Below the pieces are notes generated by a model. That model saw only the letters and a list, made by a program, of their open reading frames with translations. It had not been told where the DNA came from and did no database searches. A stretch of DNA of 18,956 bases from JAFIEN01 sp051859505 (GTDB lineage: Bacteria; Pseudomonadota; Alphaproteobacteria; Rhodobacterales; Rhodobacteraceae), in assembly GCA_051859505.1 (NCBI GenBank), contig JBHYFN010000062.1, positions 1 to 18,956 on the forward strand, given 5' to 3'. A program made the position numbers and the translations under genes. This document shows, one piece after another, positions 1-6,656 of this stretch. The stretch's first letter is position 1. Each line of letters opens with the position of its first letter.

Positions 1-15
1 ATAGCCAACTCCTCC

Positions 16-48
16 TGATCCTGCATGGATCACAGTGGCACAAGTGCC
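16..48. repeat. Two adjacent short inverted repeats at left edge
   Basis: TGATCC (16-21) is matched by GGATCA (27-32) around a 5-nt centre. Immediately after, GGCAC (37-41) is matched by GTGCC (44-48) around AA. No gene is recognisable between 1 and 204. The repeats could belong to a promoter or terminator of a gene outside the window, or to the end of a lost mobile element. Nothing in the sequence decides between these. Confidence 0.3.
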
Positions 49-204
49 GTCAGGAGGGGCTACCCAACCCATCATCAATGCCTATCACAGCCGAAGTCGC
101 GCTGAAATCAAGATGCACAACATCAAGCTCGTCGGCGCAGCGTCTGTCCGCACGGGACTGAGACCGTCAGGTCGCGGAGTTCCAGATGCCTGTGATCGTT
201 CTGA

Positions 205-480
205 ACGGCGTCACGGCACTCGGGATATGCGGGCAAGATCCGTGTCAATTGCATCTGCCCCAGTGCCGTGCGCACCTCGATGCTCGAGGGCTATGCGGCT
301 CCGGGAGATGATGTCGAGGCCCTGGTGCATGACCTCGGCCGCATCCATCCCCTTCACGGGTGGCTGGCCTTCCAGCGCGAGATCGCGGATGCCGTCGTGT
401 TCCTCGCGTCCGACGACGCATCGCTGATGACGGGGGCTGCGGTTCTTGTTGACGGGAGTCTGGTCGCCGCCGGAGTGTAA
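205..480 (+). pseudogene. C-terminal remnant of a short-chain dehydrogenase/reductase (SDR)
   Basis: The frame is open only from 205, because a TGA lies at 202-204, and it ends at TAA 478-480. It reads as the last third of a classical SDR. GKIRVNCICPSAVRT matches the family's post-catalytic G-IRVN-I-PG segment, and EIADAVVFLASDDASLMTGA matches the E-IA--V-FLASD-ASY-TG segment that precedes the C-terminal strand. The Rossmann TGxxxGxG motif and the catalytic Ser-Tyr-Lys are absent, and no upstream frame supplies them, so the fragment cannot be an active enzyme. The P-to-S change in the usual C-PG turn fits decay. It lies just upstream of the toxin-antitoxin pair, in a stretch without other intact genes. 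I am confident of the family and moderately confident that it is a pseudogene. Confidence 0.72.
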
Positions 481-494
481 CGGGCGAACTCTTG

Positions 495-530
495 ACCCCA
501 TGACCGGCCCTCACCCCATGACCGGCCTTC
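495..530. repeat. 18-bp direct repeat, two copies
   Basis: Two head-to-tail copies of an 18-bp unit beginning ACCCCATGACCGGCC lie at 495-512 and 513-530, with a single mismatch. They sit between the SDR remnant and the parD promoter region. This looks like a small tandem duplication with no evident role. Confidence 0.8.
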
Positions 531-546
531 CGATGCATCTGCGACC

Positions 547-574
547 TTGCTCTGTGTTCGATTTTGGTTATCTT
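547..574 (+). promoter_or_regulatory. Candidate promoter of the parD-parE pair
   Basis: TTGCTC (547-552) and TATCTT (569-574) are separated by 16 bp. They lie in the only AT-richer patch upstream of the antitoxin gene, about 26 nt before its start. A GGAGG ribosome binding site follows at 590-594, 6 nt from the ATG. ParD-type antitoxins usually autoregulate such promoters, but I do not see a convincing palindromic operator here. Confidence 0.4.
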
Positions 575-600
575 GAATACAGCCCAGATGGAGGCAGGCC

Positions 601-855
601 ATGTCCCGCACCACCACCATGACAGTCCGCGTAAGCGGCGCCCTCAGCGAGTTCGTCGCGACCAATGTCGGCGAGGACGGCGCTTACGAGAACGTCAGCG
701 AGTACATCCGCGACCTGATCCGCCGCGACAAGGAACGCGCGGAGCGCGAAGCCTTCGCCCGTCTGAAGGCGGAACTGAGCCGGGCCTTCGCTGCACCCGA
801 GGACAGCTACAGGCCTCTGACCGCCGCCGAGGTGATTGCCCGGAACCGGACCTGA
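601..855 (+). CDS. parD: ParD-like type II antitoxin (ribbon-helix-helix)
   Basis: This is an 84-residue protein. Its N-terminal segment (residues 6-14, TMTVRVSGA) fits the short DNA-contacting beta strand of CopG/Arc/MetJ-type ribbon-helix-helix antitoxins. Two helices follow, with NVSEYIRDLIRRD near residues 31-43, a very typical ParD signature. The charged C-terminal half (about 44-84) would wrap the toxin. The start is fixed by GGAGG at 590-594. The stop is 4 nt before the ATG of the toxin gene, so the pair is one transcript in the usual antitoxin-first order. By family, ParD neutralises ParE and represses its own promoter. Its placement beside an SDR remnant suggests an accessory or once-mobile segment, as is common for such modules. 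Confidence 0.9.
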   Translation: MSRTTTMTVRVSGALSEFVATNVGEDGAYENVSEYIRDLIRRDKERAEREAFARLKAELSRAFAAPEDSYRPLTAAEVIARNRT

Positions 856-859
856 TCGG

Positions 860-1171
860 ATGGCGATCCGCGTCCAGGAGGCGGCCTCGCTACGCCTCGA
901 CGAGATCTACCGCTACACCCGCGACCGCTGGGGCGAGGCGCAGGCCGAGACCTACATCACCGGGTTGTTCACCGCCTTCGAACAGATCGAAACGCGGGGC
1001 GTCGTGTCGAGGCCCGTACCGGCCGAGTTCGGGGTGGAGGGGTACTTCTTCCGCTACGAGCGCCATTTCGTGTACTGGCGGCGGCTTTCCAACGGCGACA
1101 TCGGCATCGTCACCGTGCTGCACGAGCGCATGCACCAGATGACACGGCTCAAGGACGGCTACTTCTCGTAA
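860..1171 (+). CDS. parE: ParE/RelE-superfamily toxin
   Basis: This is a 103-residue protein of normal length for the family. The N-terminal pattern AIRVQEAASLRLDEIYRYTRD matches the ParE start, in which a beta strand is followed by a helix carrying the L-EI--Y pair. WGEAQAETYITGLFTAFEQI is the second helix. The C-terminal strands include YFFRYERHFVYWRR and IGIVTVLHERM, the usual ParE core ending in V-HERM. An upstream in-frame start at 836 would overlap the antitoxin. I prefer ATG 860, which leaves a 4-nt gap and begins at the conserved first strand. ParE toxins studied so far poison DNA gyrase; that target is inferred here from family alone. No frameshift or truncation is visible, so the pair could be functional. 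Confidence 0.88.
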   Translation: MAIRVQEAASLRLDEIYRYTRDRWGEAQAETYITGLFTAFEQIETRGVVSRPVPAEFGVEGYFFRYERHFVYWRRLSNGDIGIVTVLHERMHQMTRLKDGYFS

Positions 1172-1535
1172 GTCATTGCAACTTCTTCTATTGGCCCTGT
1201 CGGGCGAAACTGTCTGAGGTGGAGAACGTTCGACGTCAGACCCATCCCCTCCGCCACTTGCCCTCGCGAAAGCGTTGTCCTGATCGCTATGGTCGGATTT
1301 ACTTCTAGTTTTCAAGGTCTATGCGGCAGGCTTGCCGACCAGAAACCGCCTGCGTTCCACCTGGCGCGACACAGCTGTCTGCAACTCGAGTCTAGCCACA
1401 GGGCGGCCGACGCGCCATTCTGGACCTCGATCGCACCGGCATCGCCGGCCGCCCGGGCCGTGCGGATGCGTCTGGATCAGGCCCTTGCATCGGCAGGCAT
1501 GTCGCCGACCGCGAGACAGGGAAAGGATGACGCGC
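1172..1535. other. 364-nt gap between parE and the pirin gene
   Basis: No convincing gene is present. A short + strand frame from ATG 1466 starts MRLDQALASAG, which resembles the beginning of an S4/TlyA-type RNA-binding domain. It runs only 30 codons and ends inside the pirin gene, so at best it is a remnant. The pirin frame itself is open upstream to about 1332, but that extension has none of the pirin family's conserved residues. Confidence 0.5.
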
Positions 1536-2471
1536 ATGAGCTGGAACCCGGCACTTGACCCCGGCTGCCCCGATGAGGTGGGCGTTGATGCGATCGAGAC
1601 GCTCATCGTCCCGCGGGCCAGAGACCTGGGCGGCTTCGAGGTGCGGCGCGCCCTGCCCGCGCCCAAGCGGCAGATGGTGGGGCCGTTCATCTTCTTCGAC
1701 CAGGCGGGGCCGGCCGAACTGCTGACCGGCCAGGGCGTCGATGTCCGGCCGCATCCGCATGTCGGGCTTGGCACCGTCACCTATCTGTACCAGGGCGATT
1801 TCCATCACCGCGACAGCACCGGCGCCGATCAGATCATCACCCCCGGCGCGCTGAACTGGATGGTCGCCGGGCGCGGCGTCACCCATTCCGAGCGCACCTC
1901 GGCGGCGGCCCGCAACGGGCCGAACAGCCTGTTCGGGATCCAGACCTGGCTGGCCCTGCCCGACGCCCATGAAGACATGGCGCCCAGTTTCGAACATCAC
2001 GGCAAGGAGGCTCTGCCGATGATCGAGGATCACGGCGTCTCCGTCCGGCTGATCCTTGGCACGGCCTATGGCCAGACCGCGCCCGCGAAGATACTGTCAG
2101 AGACCTTCTATGCCGACGTGAAACTGGCGCCGGGCAGCCGGCTGCCGCTGCCGGACGATCACGAGGACCGGGGTATCTATATCGTCGACGGGTCCATCTC
2201 GGTGGCGGGGCAGGCGTTCGAGGCGGGTCGGATGATGGTCTTTCGCCCCGGCGACCGGATCACCGTCGCCGCCGGGGATCGGGGCGCACGACTGATGATC
2301 CTGGGCGGGGCCACCTTCAACGGGCCGCGCTACATCTGGTGGAATTTCGTGGCCTCGTCACGCGAGCGGATCGAGGAGGCCAAGGCCGAATGGCGCGCCG
2401 AGAGATGGGGCAAGGGGCGCTTCGACCTTCCCGTCGATGACCGCCACGAACACATCCCCTTGCCGGATTGA
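1536..2471 (+). CDS. Pirin family protein (bicupin)
   Basis: This is a 311-residue protein of typical pirin length. The first cupin carries the metal ligands in the expected places: HPHVG (H73, H75) and, about 40 residues later, GVTHSE (H117, E119). PKRQMVGPFIFFDQ at 44-57 is a strong pirin signature. The second, degenerate cupin covers roughly residues 175-275. I chose ATG 1536 because AAAGGA at 1522-1527 lies 8 nt upstream and MSWNPALDPGC is the usual N-terminus of alphaproteobacterial pirins. An in-frame ATG at 1527 overlaps that ribosome site. Family members are Fe-binding. Some bacterial pirins are quercetinase-like dioxygenases or bind metabolic enzymes; no substrate can be named here. 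It stands alone, 100 nt before the next gene on the same strand. Confidence 0.93.
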   Translation: MSWNPALDPGCPDEVGVDAIETLIVPRARDLGGFEVRRALPAPKRQMVGPFIFFDQAGPAELLTGQGVDVRPHPHVGLGTVTYLYQGDFHHRDSTGADQIITPGALNWMVAGRGVTHSERTSAAARNGPNSLFGIQTWLALPDAHEDMAPSFEHHGKEALPMIEDHGVSVRLILGTAYGQTAPAKILSETFYADVKLAPGSRLPLPDDHEDRGIYIVDGSISVAGQAFEAGRMMVFRPGDRITVAAGDRGARLMILGGATFNGPRYIWWNFVASSRERIEEAKAEWRAERWGKGRFDLPVDDRHEHIPLPD

Positions 2472-2571
2472 CCGATGATGCGGGGGGCGTTGCCGGTGGG
2501 CAAAGCCGGCGGCTCGTCACGCCAATGACCGGCGCCCGCTCGGGAAGGATGCTGGAGGGAGACAACCCGCG

Positions 2572-3837
2572 ATGAACACGACCTGGCCCAAGCTCGACTA
2601 CCTTGATTGGCGCGAGACCTGTTCCGCCCTCCATCTCTATCTGCAGATCGTCGGCAAGTACCGGCTGGCGCATACGCCCTGGCTCAATCATTCGTGGAAC
2701 GCGACCTTCCATGTCACCCCGACCGGCCTGACGACCTTGCCGATACCGGACGGTCCCGGGATCGAGATCCGGTTCGACTTCCGCGAGCACAGGGTCGTGG
2801 GCAGCTGCGGCAACGGCCGGGTGGAGGGCTTCGCGCTGGGGCCGACCACGGTCGCGGCGTTTCGCGCGGATTTCGTGACACTGATCGGCGATCTTGGCGG
2901 CACGCCGACCTTCAGCGACATGCCGAACGAGGTGCCCTACCCCATCCCCTTCAGCGAGGATCACCGCGACCGGCCCTATGATCGGGACGCCGTGCACCGC
3001 TACCATCAGGCCCTGGTGGCGGTTGACAGGGTCTTGGGCAGGTTTCGGACCTCGTTCCTTGGCAGTTCCAGCCCCGTTCACCTGTTCTGGGGCGCGATGG
3101 ACCTTGCGGTGACCCGTTTCTCCGGGCGCCGCGCGCCGCTGCATCCGGCCGGGATCCCTGCGCTGCCGGACGATGTGGCGCAAGAGGCCTATGACCGCGA
3201 AGTCTCTTCGGCCGGGTTCTGGCCTGGTGGCAACGGGATCGACTATCCGGCCTTCTATGCCTATGCCTATCCGGCCCCCGGCGGGTATCGCGCCGCGCAG
3301 GTCCGGCCCGATGCGGCCTTCTGGCATGAGGGCCTTTCGGAATTCCTGCTGCCCTATGATGCCGTCCAGACCGCCCCGGATCCCGACGAGGCGCTGATGG
3401 CGTTCCTCGTCTCGACCTACGAGGCTGCGGCCGATCTTGGCGACTGGGACCGCGACCTTCTGGACTGCGCTCTGGGGCAGCCACGCCAGGTGCGCCGGCC
3501 CGATGCGGGCGGGACGGATGCAGCGCCAGACAGCGCTGAGACCGACCAGCAGGTAGAGCGCGAAGACGGCGCATCGAAGGGGCGCTATCGCCTCGTCATC
3601 AATGGCCACGAGGCCGAGATGACCTACAGCCGCGCCGGTGACGGGCTGATCATCATCGACCACACCGACGTTCCCGCGGCCCTGCGCGGCCGCAGGGTGG
3701 GTGAACGACTGGTGCGCCAGGCGGTCGAGGATGCGCGGCGCGAGACGGTGGTGATCGTCCCGCTCTGCCCCTTTGCCAAGGCCCAGTTCGAACGCCATCC
3801 GGAATGGCAGGACGTGTTGCGCCAGGTGCCGTCCTGA
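2572..3837 (+). CDS. DUF5996-like domain fused to a GNAT (YjdJ/NATD1-type) acetyltransferase domain
   Basis: This is a 421-residue two-part protein. Residues 1 to about 300 match my recollection of the DUF5996 family: the N-terminal TWPKLDYLDWRET segment, HLYLQIVGKYRLA, LNHSWNATFHV, and a later FYAYAYPAPGG block. The family's function is unknown. A charged, probably disordered linker (about 301-335, rich in D, E, A and P) leads to a compact domain at 337-421. That domain contains RYRLVINGHEAEMTY, LRGRRVGERLV (the acetyl-CoA loop) and VVIVPLCPFAKAQFERHPEW, the pattern of the small Acetyltransf_CG group. These domains normally occur as separate proteins, so the fusion hints that the DUF5996 part supplies the substrate for acetylation. 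GGAGGGAG lies upstream of the ATG. No frameshift is seen, and the acetyltransferase frame is continuous with the first domain. Confidence 0.82.
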   Translation: MNTTWPKLDYLDWRETCSALHLYLQIVGKYRLAHTPWLNHSWNATFHVTPTGLTTLPIPDGPGIEIRFDFREHRVVGSCGNGRVEGFALGPTTVAAFRADFVTLIGDLGGTPTFSDMPNEVPYPIPFSEDHRDRPYDRDAVHRYHQALVAVDRVLGRFRTSFLGSSSPVHLFWGAMDLAVTRFSGRRAPLHPAGIPALPDDVAQEAYDREVSSAGFWPGGNGIDYPAFYAYAYPAPGGYRAAQVRPDAAFWHEGLSEFLLPYDAVQTAPDPDEALMAFLVSTYEAAADLGDWDRDLLDCALGQPRQVRRPDAGGTDAAPDSAETDQQVEREDGASKGRYRLVINGHEAEMTYSRAGDGLIIIDHTDVPAALRGRRVGERLVRQAVEDARRETVVIVPLCPFAKAQFERHPEWQDVLRQVPS

Positions 3838-3838
3838 A

Positions 3839-3870
3839 GTTCGACGGCCCGGGCCTTGCGGTGGTCGAAC
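3839..3870 (+). terminator. Candidate hairpin after the DUF5996-GNAT gene
   Basis: GTTCGAC (3839-3845) and GTCGAAC (3864-3870) are perfect inverted arms. They begin 2 nt after the stop and enclose a self-complementary GGCCCGGGCC. No T-run follows, so termination is uncertain. Confidence 0.35.
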
Positions 3871-3874
3871 CGAT

Positions 3875-3979
3875 GGCCCCTTGGTGCCGGGGCTTTTCAC
3901 CGACCCCGATAGGATCCTGCAATTCGCGGAACCGGGCGTGGTCCTGTTTCTGGTCGTGATCGGACTGGAACTTTCCAGC
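3875..3979 (+). pseudogene. Fragment of a Kef-type monovalent cation/proton antiporter
   Basis: The frame reads GPLVPGLFTDPDRILQFAE and then GVVLFLVVIGLELS. This corresponds to the early transmembrane region of KefB/KefC-like CPA2 antiporters, which typically reads GP--LGL--DP--ILHFAE-GVVLLLFVIGLEL. Only about 35 of the roughly 600 residues are present. No start codon context precedes it, and the frame is lost within about 60 nt downstream. It is a relic, not a gene. It lies immediately upstream of other gene fragments in a different frame, which suggests repeated deletions in this interval. Confidence 0.7.
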
Positions 3980-4034
3980 CCTGCAAAGGGATCGCGCCGC
4001 CATCGACATCGGGCTTGCGCGGTCGACGGCCAGG

Positions 4035-4118
4035 ATTGAGCTGCGCCTCTCCTACCTCGGCATCGGCATCCGCGAGCCTCAGGCCAGCTGGGGCAACCTC
4101 ATCCAGGCCGGGCGGACG
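4035..4118 (+). pseudogene. Fragment of a DppC/OppC-type peptide ABC permease (C-terminal part)
   Basis: The peptide LRLSYLGIGIREPQASWGNL matches the very conserved LSFLGLG--PP-PSWG-ML motif near the C-terminus of dipeptide/oligopeptide permeases of the DppC type. The rest of the permease, including its membrane segments, is missing. The frame is open from 3960 and continues without a stop into the ATPase fragment that follows. The deletion that joined them therefore happened to preserve the frame. Confidence 0.72.
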
Positions 4119-4290
4119 GCGCGGGCCGAGGCGGTGCGGATGCTTGACCGGGTGCGCATCCCCGATGCGGCCAGCCGCGCGCGGCGCTATCCGCACGAAT
4201 TCTCGGCCGGGATGCGGCAGCGGGTGATGATCGCCATGGCCCTGCTGGTTCAGCCGCGCCTGCTTTTGCTGCTGGATCGCGGGGCGGGGG
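4119..4290 (+). pseudogene. Fragment of a DppD/OppD-type peptide ABC transporter ATPase
   Basis: In the same frame as the permease piece, the sequence AEAVRMLDRVRIPD, RRYPHEFSAGMRQRVMIAMAL, QPRLLLLLD corresponds to the region around the ABC signature and Walker B of DppD-type ATPases. The signature reads FSAGMRQR instead of (L/F)SGGMRQR. Walker B is damaged: where DEPT-ALD is expected, DRGAGD occurs. The whole Walker A half is absent. It cannot hydrolyse ATP as encoded. Its order after a DppC-type piece matches the normal dppC-dppD gene order. Confidence 0.75.
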
Positions 4291-4469
4291 ATGCGCTGCG
4301 CCCGCTGACGGCGCTGCAGCGCGACCATTACGTCTATGGCGGCCGCTTTTCGCCCGATGGCGGTGCCATCAGCTATATCAGCGATCTGGACGACGAGAGC
4401 GGCGAGGTGATCGCCGGCGCGATCCTCTATCGACACGACCTTGCCTCCGGGGAAAGGCGTGTCCTGTAG
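4291..4469 (+). pseudogene. N-terminal fragment of an S9-type (acylaminoacyl/prolyl oligopeptidase-like) peptidase
   Basis: Still in the same open frame, the sequence RPLTALQRDHYVYGGRFSPDG, AISYISDLDDESG, ILYRHDLASGERRVL resembles the first beta-propeller blade of S9 family peptidases, where R-LT------ and SPDG-I-Y are the usual marks. The frame stops at 4467-4469, long before the alpha/beta-hydrolase domain that would carry Ser-Asp-His. An S9 peptidase behind a peptide transporter is a sensible ancestral operon for taking up and hydrolysing peptides. This assignment rests on one blade and is weaker than the two ABC fragments. Confidence 0.5.
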
Positions 4470-4602
4470 CGCACGCCCGACCCTTTTGGCGGAGGGCAAA
4501 CTGCGCGAAGCTTTTCGGGGCCAGGCAAGCATAAGGCTTGCCATCTGCGCCGGACCTGCACAACTGGACGGGTCCGGACCAACGCCGGTGGGGAAGCGCC
4601 TC

Positions 4603-5685
4603 ATGATCCTCTATATCTGTCGGGCACGACACCGATATACCATCGACCGGTTCCTTGCTGCCCTGCCGCCCGGCACGACCGGCGTTCCAAGCGTGCTGAC
4701 CTATGAAGAGATGTTCGCCGCCCGCGCGCTTCCTCCGTCGAACCTGATCTTCACCGATTTCGACCGGCTGTCGCAATTCGAACTCGAGATCGCGGCGGGC
4801 GCGGCCGAGGCGATGCGGCGCGCGCGGCCCCATGCCTCCATCCTGAACCACCCCGCGCGTTTCCTGCAGCGCCATGACCTGCTTGAACGGCTGTGGCAGG
4901 AGGGGCTCAACCCGTTCCGCTCGGCCCGGCTCGAGCTTCCCTTGCCGAAGCTGCGCTTTCCCGTCTTCATCCGGCGCGAGGGCGATGCGTCGGGGCCCGA
5001 AACCGCCCTGCTGGAGGATCAGCCTGCTCTGGACCGTGCGATCCAGGATCTGCGGGATCGCGGCATACCGCTGCGCGGACGGCTGGTCGTGGAATACTGT
5101 GCCAAGGCAGATGCCGAGGGCTTTTACCGCAAATACGGGGCCTTTCGCATCGGCGACCGGATCCTGCCCCAGCATCTGCAGATCTCGACGGACTGGAACG
5201 TGAAGAGAAACTCCAACACTCTGAGCGAAGCGCATATGACAGAAGAGTTGGACTATATTCAGGCCAATCCGCACAGCGAGACGCTCTTGCAGATCATGGA
5301 TATGGCCGGGGCGGACTATGGGCGGATCGACTACACGATCATCGACGGCCGGCTTGTGGTCTTCGAGATCAATTCGAACGCCACGCTGCCGGGGAGCGGG
5401 CAACGCCCGCAGCGGAAGGAACGCCGCGAGATCGTCTTCGATCGGCTGGTCGCCGGCTTCAATGCAATCGACAAACCCGTCAGGCCGGGCAACCCCGTGC
5501 GCATCCGTCTGCCGCAACCCATAAGCCATGATCTGCCGGTGCCCGTCGTGGCTCCTCCGCCCGCGGAACCCGAGGTCGAAGCCGCCGCCGAGACCGCACC
5601 ACCCCGGGGGGAGCCTGCCGAGGGACGGGGCCGGATGCTGGGTCGGATGATGGAGTGGTCGTGGTGGCGCGGGGCAAGGCGGTGA
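4603..5685 (+). CDS. Non-canonical ATP-grasp-like protein (first of three in the window)
   Basis: This is a 360-residue protein. ATG 4603 is preceded by GGGGAAG with 7-nt spacing and begins at the first predicted strand (MILYICRA). The frame is open further upstream but without family-like sequence. Residues 119-137 (FPVFIRRE--, GPETALL), 160-168 (LVVEYC), 174-200 (FYRKYGAFRIGDRILPQHL) and 238-259 (DYGRIDYTIIDG, VFEINSN) have the order of an ATP-grasp fold. The metal ligands would be D243 and E255-x-N257. The usual Lys in the first ATP-binding strand appears to be Arg (R124). The tail from about 300 is Pro/Glu/Ala-rich and ends in a basic, Trp-containing segment. Family members probably ligate a carboxylate to an amine or other nucleophile; the substrates are unknown. 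The methyltransferase follows 94 nt downstream on the same strand. Confidence 0.72.
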   Translation: MILYICRARHRYTIDRFLAALPPGTTGVPSVLTYEEMFAARALPPSNLIFTDFDRLSQFELEIAAGAAEAMRRARPHASILNHPARFLQRHDLLERLWQEGLNPFRSARLELPLPKLRFPVFIRREGDASGPETALLEDQPALDRAIQDLRDRGIPLRGRLVVEYCAKADAEGFYRKYGAFRIGDRILPQHLQISTDWNVKRNSNTLSEAHMTEELDYIQANPHSETLLQIMDMAGADYGRIDYTIIDGRLVVFEINSNATLPGSGQRPQRKERREIVFDRLVAGFNAIDKPVRPGNPVRIRLPQPISHDLPVPVVAPPPAEPEVEAAAETAPPRGEPAEGRGRMLGRMMEWSWWRGARR

Positions 5686-5779
5686 GAGCGCGCAAGACAA
5701 GGCCCCGCGTCCCTTTCCGCCATCAGCACGGCCCGGCCCCCCGCAAGGACAACCAACCTTCAACGACACAGGCAGCCCG

Positions 5780-6652
5780 ATGACCGAAATTCCCTCACGC
5801 GCCCCGCGCGCGCGCCTATTGGCGGAACCGCTGGCCCAGCTGGCGGATTTCACCTTCGAACAGGCCGCGCAGCTTTGCGACCCGGCCCATGACTGCTGCC
5901 GCTATCACCGGGCCTGGAGCATGATCCGCTTTCTACTTCTGGATGGTGCCTTGCCAGAGGGGGCAGACCTGCTCTCGGAGGGGCTCGCCGAGCTGCAGAG
6001 GGAAGGGCGCGTCCGCGTGCTTCTCTCGGGGGCGGCGGATACCGGTCTGGCGGCGCTTGTCCTTGCCGTTGCCGCAAAGATCGGACAGGAGGTCGAACTG
6101 GTGCTTGCCGAGCGTTGCGCCACACCCATCGCGCAGAACCGGCGCTTTGCGGAAGCGCTTGGCATCGGGATCGAATTGCACCAAGGCGATATAAGTGCGC
6201 TGGATTGCGCCCCGGTCGATGTGGTGATCGCCCACAATTTCCTGACCTTTCTGCCGCCAGACGCGCGGCCGGGCGTCGTGGCGACCTGGGCCCGGGTTCT
6301 GCGTCCCGGCGGGCTGCTTCTCATGCGTCAACGGTTTGCGGGGCAGAACCGGAAAGCCGACCCGGGTGTCAGCGAAGCGGACCGCTCTCGGCTTGAGGCA
6401 GCAGCACGTGACCACGGCTACGCAGCCGAGAAAGCCCGTGAGATAGGCCTTGCGGGCCAGGATTTCTGGATGAACCGGTATCAAAGGTTCGAATTTGGCG
6501 AGGGGACGTTGCGCGACCTTCTGGCCGGGGCGGGGTTCGAGCTTGTGTCGCTGCGGGCTACGGAAGGGCAGACAATGACTTCGCCGGCCCATTTCGGACG
6601 CACCCGGGCGGATACTCCCAAGGCTTCGGTGATCGCCCGCAAACCGGGCTGA
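5780..6652 (+). CDS. Class I SAM-dependent methyltransferase
   Basis: This is a 290-residue protein. The Rossmann core starts near residue 78 with VRVLLSGAADTG (motif I). An unusual LSGAADTG replaces the common D-G-G-G loop. E111 at the end of the second strand would bind the ribose, and GDIS at 136-139 follows. Motif IV is DVVIAHNFLTFLPP (147-160). VLRPGGLLLMRQR (173-185) is the classic post-motif strand that places the fifth beta strand. The N-terminal 75 residues form a helical cap with a Cys-rich patch (C33, C39, C40). The substrate is unknown. It follows the ATP-grasp-like gene, probably in one transcript, and its stop is 4 nt from the stop of the convergent transporter gene, so the two units share their ends. 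The ribosome binding site is weak. Confidence 0.85.
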   Translation: MTEIPSRAPRARLLAEPLAQLADFTFEQAAQLCDPAHDCCRYHRAWSMIRFLLLDGALPEGADLLSEGLAELQREGRVRVLLSGAADTGLAALVLAVAAKIGQEVELVLAERCATPIAQNRRFAEALGIGIELHQGDISALDCAPVDVVIAHNFLTFLPPDARPGVVATWARVLRPGGLLLMRQRFAGQNRKADPGVSEADRSRLEAAARDHGYAAEKAREIGLAGQDFWMNRYQRFEFGEGTLRDLLAGAGFELVSLRATEGQTMTSPAHFGRTRADTPKASVIARKPG

Positions 6653-6656
6653 TCCG

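Noticed and set aside
1332..1535. Longer pirin start at 1332
   Set aside because: The extension is Arg/Pro-rich and unlike pirins, while 1536 has a well-placed ribosome site and the family's usual N-terminus.
1466..1558. Start of an S4/TlyA-like domain (MRLDQALASAG)
   Set aside because: Only about 11 residues resemble the family; the frame ends after 30 codons inside the pirin gene. It is too short to call even as a remnant.
4378..5853. Long - strand open frame opposite the first ATP-grasp gene
   Set aside because: It is a shadow of the + strand gene with no recognisable family.
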